Part shown: positions 37,370 to 48,521 of the stretch, piece by piece
How the letters are laid out: every line of letters begins with the position of its first letter
How positions within the stretch are numbered: the first letter of the stretch is position 1
Assembly: GCF_027595985.1 (NCBI RefSeq)
Contig: NC_073303.1
Coordinates: forward strand, 27,985,847 to 28,049,846
Source: Sorex araneus
Lineage: Eukaryota; Chordata; Mammalia; Eulipotyphla; Soricidae
Direction of reading: 5' to 3'
DNA length: 64,000 bases
Notes under the pieces: model-generated
The model's input: only the letters and a program-made list of their open reading frames with translations
What the model was told of the DNA's origin: nothing
Databases searched by the model: none
Translations under genes and position numbers: made by a program

Positions 37370-38280
37370 TGGAAGGTAGTGGGGGTGGGGATGGCTGTGG
37401 GGGAGGGGAGAAGCTGGCAGTTTGTTTCAGAAGATGTTTTAGCCAATTAGAAAAAAGATTCTCAGATGACACTTATGTTGTTAGTTGAAAAGTTTGTGTA
37501 GAGAGGCTTGTGCGATGGGGGAAATCCCAGGTCTGAGGAAGCTGAGGCTGCACTCAGAAAAGGAGGGAGGGGGTGGGCTAATGGCCTCTTCCCAGGGGCC
37601 CTGAGGTGGGAATGGGGAAAATGAGGCACCTCCAAGCTCCCTCTCTTGCCATATGTCCTTACTCCTCTCACCTTCCTTCCTCTACCCAGGTCCTGACACC
37701 TCACTATCATGACAAACTTGCCAGGCTCAGGTGCTCCTGATCTGTACACCTACTACAAAGTTGGAGTAACTCACTGTCTTCTTGTGCCACCAGTGGAAAT
37801 TTATTTTCTTTGTCTTTGTTCTAATTGCTCTCTAATCATCAAGCACTGCTTCTTAACCTAGACATTGCTTTTTAATTATGTTGTGCTCCCCATAAGTCAT
37901 TTAGGGGAGACACTAGAATCAGGGAGCAGAAGACCCCCAGTCCCTCTCATGTTTCATCAATATATCTGCCATTCAGGGATTAACATTTAAGGTTGGCAGA
38001 GGAAAATCTACAACCTTAAACTTTGCTTCCTTCAGAACACTATTCATGCTCTAGGAAATGCTTCTCCATGTCTTTGCTCTCTGACTGTCCCTGTACCTTG
38101 ACTGTTGATTGTGCCTTTGTTGACCTCCCAGGAATGTACTTCATGACTCAGGAAGTACTTAAGCAGTTGACTCTATCTATAGTGAAAAACCAATTTAACA
38201 AACTTTTCAAGCACCTTTATTTTAAAAGCAAGAATGTAATATTTTTTATATGCTAAGAGCTACTTTCTAGCAGATTTAAT
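37370..38280. other. Intergenic DNA, nothing recognised
   Basis: No gene, known repeat or exon signature. Confidence 0.3.
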
Positions 38281-38289
38281 TATTATTAT

Positions 38290-38467
38290 TTTTTTTTCTG
38301 GTGGTGATGGTGGGGTGTCACACTCAGCTGTGCTCAGGCTTACTCCTGGCTCTGTGCATAGGGATTACTCCTGGTAGGACTCATCATATAGGGTGCCAGT
38401 AATTGAACCTGGGTTGGCATCATGCAAGGCAAGTGCCCTACCTTTGTATTCTATCACTTTGGTCCCC
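38290..38467 (-). mobile_element. Diverged SINE type I
   Basis: 'ggtgtcacactcagctgtgctcagg' to 'tctatcactttggtcccc', 0.6 kb before the DQB promoter. Confidence 0.7.
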
Positions 38468-39050
38468 TAGGTATCAATATTTTTTACTTGTTTTATAGCT
38501 GTACATATTAACTTGATATTTATAACAATTACACATGGCAGTTAAGGATTATTTTGCAAATTAAGCAGGTCACATTAATCTTAGATATATGTAGATATAG
38601 ATACAAAATAGATGATATAATAATTTTTTCTTCTGAGAAGTCTGAGGTAAAAAACAAGAGGTTCACTCATTTGTTAACTCTTGAAAAGCACCAGAGGAGT
38701 AGATCTTGAGCTCAAAACCATTTTCTTTTAAGAACTTCGTTCTTCCCATCACAACTTAAACATCATACAGTGTTTAAGATAATAAAAGTAGATATCTTTG
38801 TGCCAATAATCTTACCCCTGAAATATGAATAAACATGGCTACCTGTGTTCTTTACAAAAAAGTCCAAGTATAAGAATAATGAACTTTAAGTGAAACAAAT
38901 GAGTTACTCTTGAATCTTTTTTCATTTTTATCTTTTGATTCTTTAAATACCTAAGGCATTCAATCTTCAGATCTTATACAATGATCAAAAAAATTTGCCT
39001 CAAAAGTCCATCTAGTCTGATTAGAAGCAGACAGAGTGCCAGGCATTGAA

Positions 39051-39120
39051 GTGAGCACCGGAATGAAAAGTGTCTGCCTGGAGACAGATGAGCTGCTCCA
39101 GTTCCAGTGCTGATTGGTTC
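39051..39120 (+). promoter_or_regulatory. MHC class II S(W)-X-Y promoter module of DQB
   Basis: The X box CCTGGAGACAGATG (39077-39090) is bound in the family by RFX. The Y box CTGATTGGTTC (39110-39120, inverted CCAAT) is bound by NF-Y. They are 19 bp apart, the conserved spacing. A possible S/W element (GTGAGCACC, 39051-39059) lies 17 bp upstream of X. The module ends 140 bp before the ATG. It implies CIITA-dependent expression. Confidence 0.85.
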
Positions 39121-39260
39121 CTTTCCCAGGGAGTTGCCAATCCTGCCATGCTTGGAAGCTTTCATAGTATTTTAGTCTCTGTGGGTTCCTCAGAGTCACC
39201 AGGTGTGAGTCGTCTTAAACAGGTTAGTTTCTCCCTCTGTTCTCAGTTCTGACCGTGACG

Positions 39261-39753
39261 ATGACTCCGTGGAGCTCCAGGAGCCTGTGGACAGCAGCTG
39301 TGGTGCTGCTGCTGGGGTTGCTGAGAACCCCAGGGGCTGAGGGCAGAGACACTCCAAGTAAGTACAGGGCAGCTTCTGCTCAGCACTCAGGGGACGCTTG
39401 GGGTTGAGACCAGGGGAGTCTGTGATCTGGAAGCACAGTCTTTCATCAGAGTCCTTGTCTCTTTTTTTCTTTTCTTTTTTGGGTCACACATGGCAATGCA
39501 CAGGGGTTACTCCTGGCTCTGCACTCAGGAATCACCCCTGGCGGTGCTCAGGGAACCACATGGGATGCTGGGAATTGAACCTGTGTCAGCCGAGTGCAAG
39601 GCAAACGCCCTACCTGCTGAGCTATTGCTCCAGCCCCGAGAGTCCTTGTCTTTGGGAAACGGCAATGTCACATTCTCATTTCTACCTTCTAAAGACAAGA
39701 TGAGAGCAATCCCCATCCCACTGGTGATGTTACAAATAGAGGATTAGACAGAA

Positions 39754-39788
<35 letters not shown>

Positions 39789-39898
39789 CAAAGACAGAGA
39801 CAGAGACAGAGAGACAGTGACAGAGACAGAGAGAGAAAAAGAAAGAGACAGAGAGATAGAGACAGAGAGACAGAGGGAGAGAGGTAGAAAGAGAGAGT

Positions 39899-39941
<43 letters not shown>

Positions 39942-40712
39942 ATCACAAGTGTCAGGGCAAAGTGAACTTGGGGTTATGTTTGAAAACAAGACTCTAGAGA
40001 AGACTCAACAGGATTTTTCATTTGGGGTCTTCCAGTATGGCTTACAGAACTCTTTAGAGCTTAAGTGTTTGAGGAAAAAGATTTTGCATTCTTGACTGTG
40101 TGGAGGATGTTGAGTAAACCCTTGATTTGAGTGAGGCTGTGGTAGAGACCATGGAGGGGGAGTCTTAATTTGAAGTTTCACTCTTATATGCCGGCCTGGT
40201 TGCTGTCTTCCCAGCCAACGTGCCAGAAATGTTGAAGAAAAGCCCTGCAAAGGAAGAGACAAAGACACACACTTAGAGGAACAAGAAAATCCGGGTTTAT
40301 TTAGCATGGGTGCCTGCCTGTCCAGCTGAGTCTTCTGCAAAACCTAAGCATCCGTTTGAGGCTTTGGTTACACTAGACAAGGCTCTCGCTTGTAGCGGGA
40401 GAGTCAGGGTTACATGACCATGGAGTAGTACACTGCACAAAGCCAGGGCAAGACAATGCTTAGATTTGGTAAAAAGCAGGACTGGGGTGAGGCTTCCTCT
40501 GATTGTGGTAATGAGCACAAAGGGGACAAGAGCAGGATTCCCAAAAGGGGAACAGGAACTAGACTCCCCTTCCCTGGGAGTCAGGCTTCCCTTCTCAACC
40601 TGACTGGGATTTTGAAAAGAATTGATGCTGGATTTAATTTAGGAGAAAAGAGAATGTAAAGAAGGAAAAAAGACATATTGAGAAATCAGTCTATTTTAGA
40701 CACAGGGTTAGA

Positions 40713-40746
<34 letters not shown>

Positions 40747-43700
40747 GAATCACCATGAGGTACAGTTACAGATTTACAAACTTCCGTGCTTACATTTCAG
40801 TCATACAATGGTCAAGTATCCATCCCTCCTCCAGTCCCCATTTTCCACCACCAATGGTCCCAGCATCCCTCCCACCACCCCCTCTTCTCCCTTCCCCCCC
40901 ACGCCTCCTTGGCAGGGCATTCACAGGGTTAGAATTTTTATATAAATTTTCTCAATCTTTCTAATTGAGATGATTTAACTTTCTTTCTACATAATTAGGC
41001 TTCCACTAGAGATACTCTCTTAAGCAGCTTGCCAAGCTGATAATTGGCAAGGTTTCAACAGAAACTGAGTTTCTGTAATTCAAAAGCCTGTGTGCTTGCC
41101 ATGAGTACAATGTTCCGTTTAGGTCTCCGGAGGTTATCCTTTTAGTAGCAAGAAAACTCCTACAGCCTTTTGGGTGCAGTGGGTAAATGCAGGTACAGGA
41201 AGGAAAGAAGGCATTAGTTTCTACTGTGACAGGAGAATGAGTATAAGTGTCAGGCAGTGGGCGAGGGTAATGGCCTTTCTGGTCATTCTCTTCAACTCTT
41301 AGATGCTTACTAACCGCTGAGGTTCCCAGCAAGTCTATGAAAAATGAGATGTCGCACGATCTGTATGCAGTGACCGCGACAGCCCACATTCCTCTCCCCG
41401 GCCCCAGGGCTGCCTCTGACATGGCCTTTCCTCCATCCCTGGCGATCTGAGGGCGGGTGGTCCCTGGAAGGGGCAGCCCAGGGGTCCAATGTGGCTCCGG
41501 AGGGGGAGGCTGGGAGCCGCGGAGTGGGGGTGGGGGTGGCGGGGGCGGCAGGATTTAGGTGTCTCTGCCGCCGCCCATTCGGACCCTAACGCCCCGCCGG
41601 GCCTGACACGCGGTGATTCCCGCAGAGGATTTCGTGTACCAGTATAAGTTCCTGTGCTACTTCACCAACGGGACGCAGCGGGTGCGGCTCCTGTTCCAAG
41701 ACATCTACAACCAGGAGGAGATCGTGCGCTTCGACAGCGACGTGGGGGTGCATGAGGCGGTGACCCCGCTGGGGCGGCCGTTCACAGAGTACTGGAACTC
41801 ACAGAAGGACCTCCTGGAGCAAAGGCGGGCCTATGTGGACACGCTGTGCAGACACAACTACGAGTTCGAGGAACTTACCACCCTGCCCCGGAGAGGTGAG
41901 CCCCGCCGGGGGCCCGCAGCAGCCCGGGGTCCGCGCGGGACTCGCCACTCCCCTGATAGCCGAGCCGGCGAGACCCACGGCGGGTGGGACCCGGGGCCAG
42001 GGGCGGGGGACGCACCGGGCCGTGAGCGTGTCCCCGGGCGGCGGAGGGCCCGCGGGCAGCCCCCCTGGTCCCGCGGGGTCGCTGCCTGGGCACTAAGGGC
42101 CGGTCCCGCCCAGGGAGTTTGCTCCTGGCGCGTCTCCTCTGCTCTGCGGGGCGGCGCCTGGTGCCTACCGGGCCCGCGCTCCCTGAGGCGCCCGTGTCAC
42201 CCCGCCCTGGCTGAGGACAGCCTGTAAGAAGTGGTCTTGTGCCACAGGTTCCTTAGCAGCGCAGACTGGGAATTTTGGAGACCGCTGAAAAACAGTGATT
42301 TGGAGAAAGGATCATAATGGTCCCTATTGTTATACTTTGTGGGACAAAGACACGTGTCTGAATTATTTATGCTACAATTCAAGGCACCGGACTAGTGTTG
42401 ATGGTCCAGTGGTAGCAGGAGAGTCAAACGTGCAGAATTTTCTCTGCTGTGAGGAGCAGGGGAACTGACTGAAAGTGGTGTCACTGCTTGTCAGGAGTAG
42501 CTAGAGCTGATTCTGATAGTTTTAAGAAGTGTGGGGGAGGGTAAGAAGCCTAATGTTGTTTTTGGGGAGGTGGTCCATTCCTGCAGTGCTGAGGGCTTAT
42601 TCCTGGCTCTGTGCTCAGGGATCACTCCTGGTGGTGCTCAGGGACCGTATATGATTCCAGGGATTAATTGGGTCAGTCACATGCAAGCAAAACATCTTCC
42701 TTCTTGTACTGTTTCTCTGTGCCATGTTTATAATTTTAAATAAAAATATAAATAATGATCTAGCATAATGATCTACCATAAAATGTTTTATAATTTTATT
42801 TTATTTTGCTGTTTGGGTCACACCTAGCTATGCTCAGGGTTTACTCCTGGCTCATACACTTAGGAATTACTCCTGGCGTTGCTTGCAGGACCATATGGGA
42901 TAGCTGGATATCAAACCTGAGTTGGCCAAGTGCAAGGTAAATGCCCTACCAGTTGTGCTATCCCGCCAGCCCCATGTTTTATAAGTTTGTTTTTCTTTTT
43001 CAACCACACCCAACAGTGCTCAGGGCTCACTCCTGACTCTGCACTCAGGGTTCATTCTGACAGGCTTGGGGAACTACATGAGGAATTGTGGAAATACACT
43101 GGAGAATCTAACCTGGGTCAGCTGTGTAAAAGGCAGATTCCCTACCTGCTGTTCCATGACTCTGACCCTCGCATTTAATAATTTTAAAGTGCTTGTCAAT
43201 ATCAAGAGATTAGCTTCCATATGTTCGTTAGTATTGTTTCTTGAGACTGGAAGTAAACTGATGAATTCATTTCTTCAAGCTAATACATAAAGCATTTGTA
43301 TTTTAACCCTTATTTGCAATCAAGGGATCTCTTTGCCTGGCACCAAAAATAAAAAAACAAACAAATAGAGAAATAAAACAAAAAAATGACAAAAACAAAA
43401 ACAATAAACCTGACTCCAGGGGATGGAGACTTGCTCTGTGTTCTCAGATCTCACTGTCTTTTACCTTCTGTTACTCCCTCAGTGGAACCTAAGGTGACCA
43501 TCTCCCCATCTAAGACAGAGGCTCTAAACCACCACAACCTGCTGGTCTGCTCGGTGACAGATTTCTATCCAGGCCAGGTCAAAGTGCGGTGGTTCCGGAA
43601 TGACCAGGAAGAGACCACTGGTGTGATGTCCACTCCCCTTTTTCGGAATGGGGACTGGACCTTCCAGATCACAGTGATGTTGGAAATGATCCCCCAGCGT

Positions 43701-45946
43701 GGAGACGTTTACACCTGCCAAGTGGAGCACCCCAGCCTCCAGACCCCCATCTCAGTGGAGTGGCGTAAGAGACAGTTTGTTTCCTGTCATTATGGGCCCC
43801 GCATGTCAGTGGGTAGAGTTCCCTTGTGTCCATCCCAAACCACCCTTTTTTGCCAGAGTGACTGCTGAGCAGGGAACCACAGTCCAGAGCATTTCTTCGC
43901 ACCAAGGCAAGGGGCTCACAAGGAATCCTGATCTCACTGTTTTTCAGATACTAGAGATCATTCCTAATTCAAGTCCTTGGTTCCAGAAACCAGTCCTAAC
44001 AAGTTTTTTCCTCCCATCTATTTGGGTAGAAAGATATTATTTTATTTCCCATAATCTGCTCTTCCTTTCCCCTCCTCTCCCTCCTCCTCCTTTTCCCTCT
44101 CACCTTTCCATCTCCTTCTTTCCCCCTCTCTTCCTACCTTTCCTTCCCTCCCACACCTACCCCTCATGTCCCATACTCTTACTCCTCCCTTTCTCTTCTT
44201 CATCACCTGCCCTTCTCCATCCTTTGCTTCTCTTCCCCCCCACTTCCTTAAGGCCTTATTTCCATGTTCCTTAGGTCCACTGAAGAGCAAGGATCACCCA
44301 TTCTCTTTCTTATCTCCCCATGGTGTCCAATGGTCTTATGGCAGGTACTTGCATATCTAGGATTGGTCAGAATGGAGTGTAGATTTCCTAGTTCTTCCAC
44401 CTCCTGTATTTCAGGCTATGTTTTAGACTTTCCAAAGGGACTTGTACTGTGTTTGAACAAATGCTAACACTCACACTTTGCAGGAGCGCAGTCTGACTCA
44501 GCGAAGAACAAGATGCTGACTGGCATTGGGGGTTTTGTGCTGGGACTGATCTTCCTTGGGCTGGGGTTCTTCTTCCGACACCGGAGTCAGAAGGGTAAGT
44601 TACTCTGGGGAATGAGATGGAAAGCTATACCTAAGGCTCTCTGCCCAGGGAGAACTTTGTCTCTCTGTTACTGCCTTCTGATCCTGAAAAGAGGAGACAA
44701 AACAACCCAGGGGGACACACTGGAATCCATGTTAGTGGCAAATGTAGCCTGAGCACAAGTAATGATTGTGTCAAGGGATTCTTTTTTGTTGATCATTATC
44801 TCACTCATTATCTCCCTTTTAGTGATTGTTTTATTAATTTGGAGTATCTTTAGTTAAGACCTTTGTCCAATGTTCAGGGAGGCAATCAGTTTCCAGTTAA
44901 GTTGTATATCTTATTTCCCCTTGGGACGAAAGAGACTGTTTTAGTAATGAGGCTTTATAACTCTTTTTGTATAACTCTTTTTGTAGGATCTTCTGGACCT
45001 CCACCAGCAGGTAACATTTCTGCTTTAATTCATTGAATGGATTGATTGTGGGGTAAGAAGAGGTAATAAAGGGGAAGGTATGAGGTGGGTTAAGCTGGAC
45101 AAAGAGGTCTCAATTTAATATGTATCTTTAATAGTATGATAACAAGAGTTAGGAGAGAAATATCCTCAGTTCCTATAGGAAGCTCTCAAGGTTATTCCCA
45201 GGAATTAGTCCATGGCTTTAATTTCATATTTCTGTGAAACTAGGGCTAGAGGCACATCTTGGATGTTACATACCAGGATGAGGCCCACTGTGCCACGTAC
45301 TGGTGGTTACTGCCCATCTACATCTGAATGTCACATAGGCTACAAGTACTTCAAAGAAGGTGAATAATAAGATTTACTAAATATAGGAATCTTTGTATCA
45401 ACTGGAAGCATATTGTGAGTTCAAGAATTGTGGGGTGGTGTGTGATAAAGAGATGGGGGACTCATGGGTAGATGGTCCAAATGACCCATTTAATGCAGAA
45501 CTGTTAGCATACTTACAGAACATTTGAAGGTGTTCAAGGTATAGGACTGCACATGGTGTGATTGATCATTTATAGAGGTAAAGCTTTTCAATGGAGGCAA
45601 TTCTCCCGGGGGCATTAACTCAAGGAAATGCTCTGTCTCCCAGTGACATCTATTTTGCTTTTCTTTTCCCCCCAGGGGACTAGGGGTGCTTGTAAGAGCA
45701 CTCTGAGTTTGTCTGGGAGGAGGAGAAATGGAGATTCACTAATGAAGCTTAAAACACTTAGGGTTAATATCCAACAGATATCATCCTCCCACACCTCCAA
45801 TCTGGCACTTACTAACCAGATGTTAGAGGAAGAGCTTAGCTTTCTCCAACTGATGCTGCAGGGATCCAGAGAAGAAGGCAGAAGGCATGATTTTCAGGAT
45901 GCCCTGGGCTGATCATTCTTTCTTTTCTACAGGGCTCCTTCACTGA
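39261..45946 (+). CDS. DQB: MHC class II beta chain, DQB type (6 coding exons)
   Basis: Beta chain of an MHC class II heterodimer that presents endosomal peptides to CD4 T cells. Exons: 39261-39357 (leader), 41626-41895 (beta1), 43483-43764 (beta2), 44484-44594 (connecting peptide and membrane), 44987-45010 (24 bp) and 45933-45946; total 798 nt, 265 residues plus TGA. The signal peptide is about residues 1-28 (ends AEG, mature RDTPKDF). Beta1 has mature Cys15/Cys79, the NGT glycosylation site at Asn19, and Trp61, His81 and Asn82. Beta2 has the Ig Cys pair and the RGD (precursor 195-197) typical of DQ. The membrane helix is about 228-247, followed by RHRSQKG. The DQ-type RGD, the exon 5 shape (SGPPPAG) and the end GLLH favour DQB over DRB, DPB or DOB. 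No lesions are seen. Mature residue 57 is Phe, which is unusual. Whether it corresponds to DQB1 or DQB2 cannot be said. Confidence 0.94.
39461..39638 (-). mobile_element. SINE type I in DQB intron 1
   Basis: Near-consensus copy with 13-bp duplications AGAGTCCTTGTCT (39448-39460; 39639-39651), 100 bp after the exon 1 donor. Confidence 0.92.
39745..39938. repeat. (GA)n/(GACA)n then (GT)n in DQB intron 1
   Basis: GA/GACA purine run to about 39897, then ~20 GT units. A compound microsatellite of the kind seen in class II beta introns. Confidence 0.92.
40719..40925 (-). mobile_element. CAATAAA-tailed retroposon in DQB intron 1
   Basis: (TTA)n (40719-40745), then 'ttgaatcaccatgaggtacagttac' and the CCACC block. 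The flanks 'acacagggttagaattt' and 'cacagggttagaattttt' match, giving a target duplication of about 15 bp. Confidence 0.85.
41430..42220. other. GC-rich island over DQB exon 2
   Basis: A marked jump in G+C and CpG is visible across the end of intron 1, exon 2 and the start of intron 2, against AT-rich flanks. This is common in class II beta genes and is often linked to gene conversion in the peptide-binding exon. Confidence 0.6.
41626..41895 (+). CDS. DQB: DQB exon 2: peptide-binding beta1 domain
   Basis: This 270-bp exon has the usual class II beta1 length, acceptor cccgcag and donor GTGAGC. It carries the groove residues [19 protein letters not shown] and [13 protein letters not shown]. 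It sits in a GC-rich island (about 41430-42220), as class II beta exon 2 usually does. Confidence 0.93.
42555..42725 (-). mobile_element. Old SINE in DQB intron 2
   Basis: 'gctgagggcttattcctggctctgtgctcagggatcactcctggtggtgctcaggg' is a diverged body. Confidence 0.6.
42794..42973 (-). mobile_element. SINE type I in DQB intron 2
   Basis: Flanked by 11-bp duplications ATGTTTTATAA (42783-42793; 42974-42984). Confidence 0.88.
42985..43172 (-). mobile_element. Old SINE in DQB intron 2
   Basis: 'caaccacacccaacagtgctcagggctcactcc' to 'catgactctgaccc'. Confidence 0.6.
44050..44260. repeat. CT-rich tract in DQB intron 3
   Basis: Imperfect CTCC/CCTTT polypyrimidine run; no coding sense. Confidence 0.7.
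44987..45010 (+). CDS. DQB: DQB exon 5: optional 24-bp cytoplasmic exon
   Basis: A 24-bp exon is framed by tttttgtag and GTAACA and keeps phase 1 on both sides, so it can be included or skipped. It codes the SSGPPPA part of the tail. Human DQB1 has a 24-bp exon at the same place that is often skipped; here both splice sites look usable. Confidence 0.75.
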
Positions 45947-46270
45947 TTCCTGAGGATACTTTGATGGGGATTCACTTTGTTCTTCTGTAATACCTGTTCT
46001 TTCCCAGAGTTCTCATGTCAGTCCTATCTGTCTATATGGCTTTCTGAAAGGCCTACAATGATTCCCGCATTGACCCCCACTTGAGGAATTGGTTGTGATG
46101 CAATGTCCTTCGTCCTGGGGCCTTTGTCTGTGTGCTGCTCCCAGAAGCTTCTACACAAGTCCTCAGAGAACTTTATATTTCTTTTCTTTCCCACCCCTTA
46201 AGATTGTTCAAAAGAATTTGTCTGACCACAGAGCTTTTATCATAATTAAATAAGATTTTGAATTTATTTG
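45947..46270 (+). other. DQB: DQB 3' UTR with ATTAAA signal
   Basis: The ~300-nt untranslated region after TGA ends near the variant poly(A) signal ATTAAA (46245-46250), with overlapping AATAAG. A retroposon begins at about 46335. Confidence 0.65.
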
Positions 46271-46334
46271 TGTCTTGAGTCATATTGAATGAAAAGAGAT
46301 AGGAATATTTTACAGGAAGAAAGGAGCATATTTG

Positions 46335-46660
46335 TTTTTTTTTAATTAATAGTTTATTTTTAATTAGTGAGTCAACGTGAGGGTACAGTTACAGATTTAT
46401 ACATTTTTGTGCTCATGTTTCTCCCTTACAAAGTTTGATAACCCATCCCTTCACCAGTGCCCATTCTCCACCACCAGTAAACCCAACATCCCTCCCCCCC
46501 TCCCCAGTCCCGTCTCCCCCCACCCCACACTGCCACTATGGCAGGGTATTCCCTTTTGTTCTCTCTCTCTGATCAGGTGTTGTGGTTTGCAATAAAGGTG
46601 TTGAGTGGCCATTGTGTTCAGTCTCTAGTTTATATTTGGCCCGCATCATCAGAAAGGAGC
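46335..46660 (-). mobile_element. CAATAAA-tailed retroposon just past DQB
   Basis: 'gtgagtcaacgtgagggtacagttacagatt' and the CCACC block. The repeated 'aggagcatatttg' (46322-46334 and 46655-46667) marks a target duplication. Confidence 0.85.
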
Positions 46661-46902
46661 ATATTTGAAATGATCCAGTCTACTTGGGTTAGGAGGAGGA
46701 TGTGTTCCTAGAAGCATCTTGGGCTGCCCTCCTGAGATGGAGGCACATTTTCCACTACTCTTTAGTATTGATATTTAGTATAGTGGCCTTAGGGTATGTT
46801 GATCTCTCACTTTTGTGATGTGGTAAGTAGGCAGAGTGAACTATATGGGGACAAACTTAATGGTCCCTTGTGATAGATGTCTGGAATATATCCTGCTCTA
46901 AA

Positions 46903-47020
46903 GGACTGGGGTGATAGTATAGGGGTTAAGGCACTTGTCACATGTAGCTAGCCCTGGTTCTTTCATCAGCACTGCAATGACTCCCTGAGCACTGAAAAAA
47001 AACACACAAATAAAGCAAAA
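46903..47020 (+). mobile_element. Old SINE, partial
   Basis: 'ggactggggtgatagtataggggttaagg' head; body shortened. Confidence 0.55.
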
Positions 47021-47579
47021 AGCAGTGTCTAAATCTAAAAATATCAAGCATTTTCTGGAAAGTCACATTGATTGGACTCCATTTTCACTTTTTGAGAAAG
47101 TATAACAAAAATGAAAGTGCTATCTTGATATCTTTTGTTTCAAACAATAGAAGTTTGAATTTTGGTTGAGTTATTTTAAATATTATTATATAATATTTTA
47201 ATTACAAACAGCAGTGACAGAAACTTTATTTATGATTTAAAACTTTCCATAATATTGAACCCTACTCCTTTTCCCCCAGAAAATACTAATACTTATGATA
47301 AGCTTAATTTGTAGATAGATACAGTAAGAGATTGAGAACAACAACTAATACAATTAAATAAATTCACTGTAATTAAACTATATGACTGTGATCTCTCTCC
47401 CCAAGGTATCTGAGCATTAGAAAATGTAGTGAGGCCAGCTCTTCTAGAATCCTTTGAATTTTTTAATCTAAATACTAGAGGGAAAAGCAAGTAGGAAGAC
47501 ATGGAACTGAGAGGATGACCCATCTCTCAGACTAGAGAAGAGTTGGAATAGTTGTTTAATTTAAAATTTAAACATTGTG

Positions 47580-47742
47580 GATGCTAGAACAATAGTATAG
47601 TGGGTAAGGCATTTTCCTTGCAGGTGGCTAACCCAGGTTCAATCCCTGGTACCCAGATGGTCCTTGAGCATGCCAGGATCAACTCCTGAGTACAGAACCA
47701 GGAGTGTTCCATGTATTCCAGGCATGGCCCTAAACCAATTAA
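47580..47742 (+). mobile_element. Diverged SINE type I
   Basis: 'gctagaacaatagtatagtgggtaagg' to 'ccaggcatggccctaaacc'; B-box-like GGTTCAATCC. Confidence 0.7.
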
Positions 47743-48153
47743 TCAATCAATCATTAAAATTTCCACATTGTTTATGAAATTTTCCAGTAATAATGAACTA
47801 TGGTTGACTTTAAGTAATGGAAACCTCAGAAAGTAAATTGTTGTCAAGGGGTAACTACTATACTCAGTGGAATTTCATTGAAATATGTCTATCTGCTACA
47901 TAGAGAGAGCCCTAGGTGCCAGAACCTCATGACAGTGGAGAGTTATTGGGGTAGTTTGCTTCTTGTTGACCCTACTGGACATCTGGTAGTGCTTCTTTTG
48001 ATTCTAGATCCTTTCTTGGTGATGTTGACTCATACCCATCCCTTCCATTTTTTTTAAAAATTCCTGAATAGTTACTGCTGAACTTGAATTCTTAGAGTAT
48101 AATGCTCCCTTGTCCATGGACAAAGTCACCTGTTGATTCCTGATAATATCCAA

Positions 48154-48318
48154 GGTGTTTTTTTTTTTTTGGTCACACCCAGCGATACTCAGGAGTTTCT
48201 CTTGGCCCTGCATTCAGGAATTACTCCCGGCGATGCTTGGGGGACCATAAGGGATCAAATCCTGTTCGGCCATGTGCAAGGCAAATGCCCTACCTGCTGT
48301 ACTATTACTCCAGCCCGC
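48154..48318 (-). mobile_element. SINE type I, first of a tandem pair
   Basis: Flanked by ATATCCAA at 48146-48153 and 48319-48326. Confidence 0.85.
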
Positions 48319-48331
48319 ATATCCAAATTTT

Positions 48332-48508
48332 TTTTTTTTTTTGCTTTTTGGGTCACACCCAGCGATGCACAGGGGTCACTCCTGGCTCATGCACTCAGGA
48401 ATCACCCCTGGCCGTGCTCAGGGGACCATATGGGATGCTGGGATTCGAACCCGGTTCGGCCGCGTGCAAGGCAAATGCCCGACCTGCTGTGCTATCGCTC
48501 CAGCCCCT
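48332..48508 (-). mobile_element. SINE type I, second of a tandem pair
   Basis: Flanked by ATATCCAAATTTT at 48319-48331 and 48509-48521, so it inserted into the duplication left by the first SINE. Nearer consensus than its neighbour. Confidence 0.9.
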
Positions 48509-48521
48509 ATATCCAAATTTT

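Noticed and set aside
39261-45946. DOB as identity of the class II beta gene
   Set aside because: The beta2 RGD, the membrane segment, the 24-bp exon and the GLLH end are DQ-like; DOB has a different tail and beta1 sequence.
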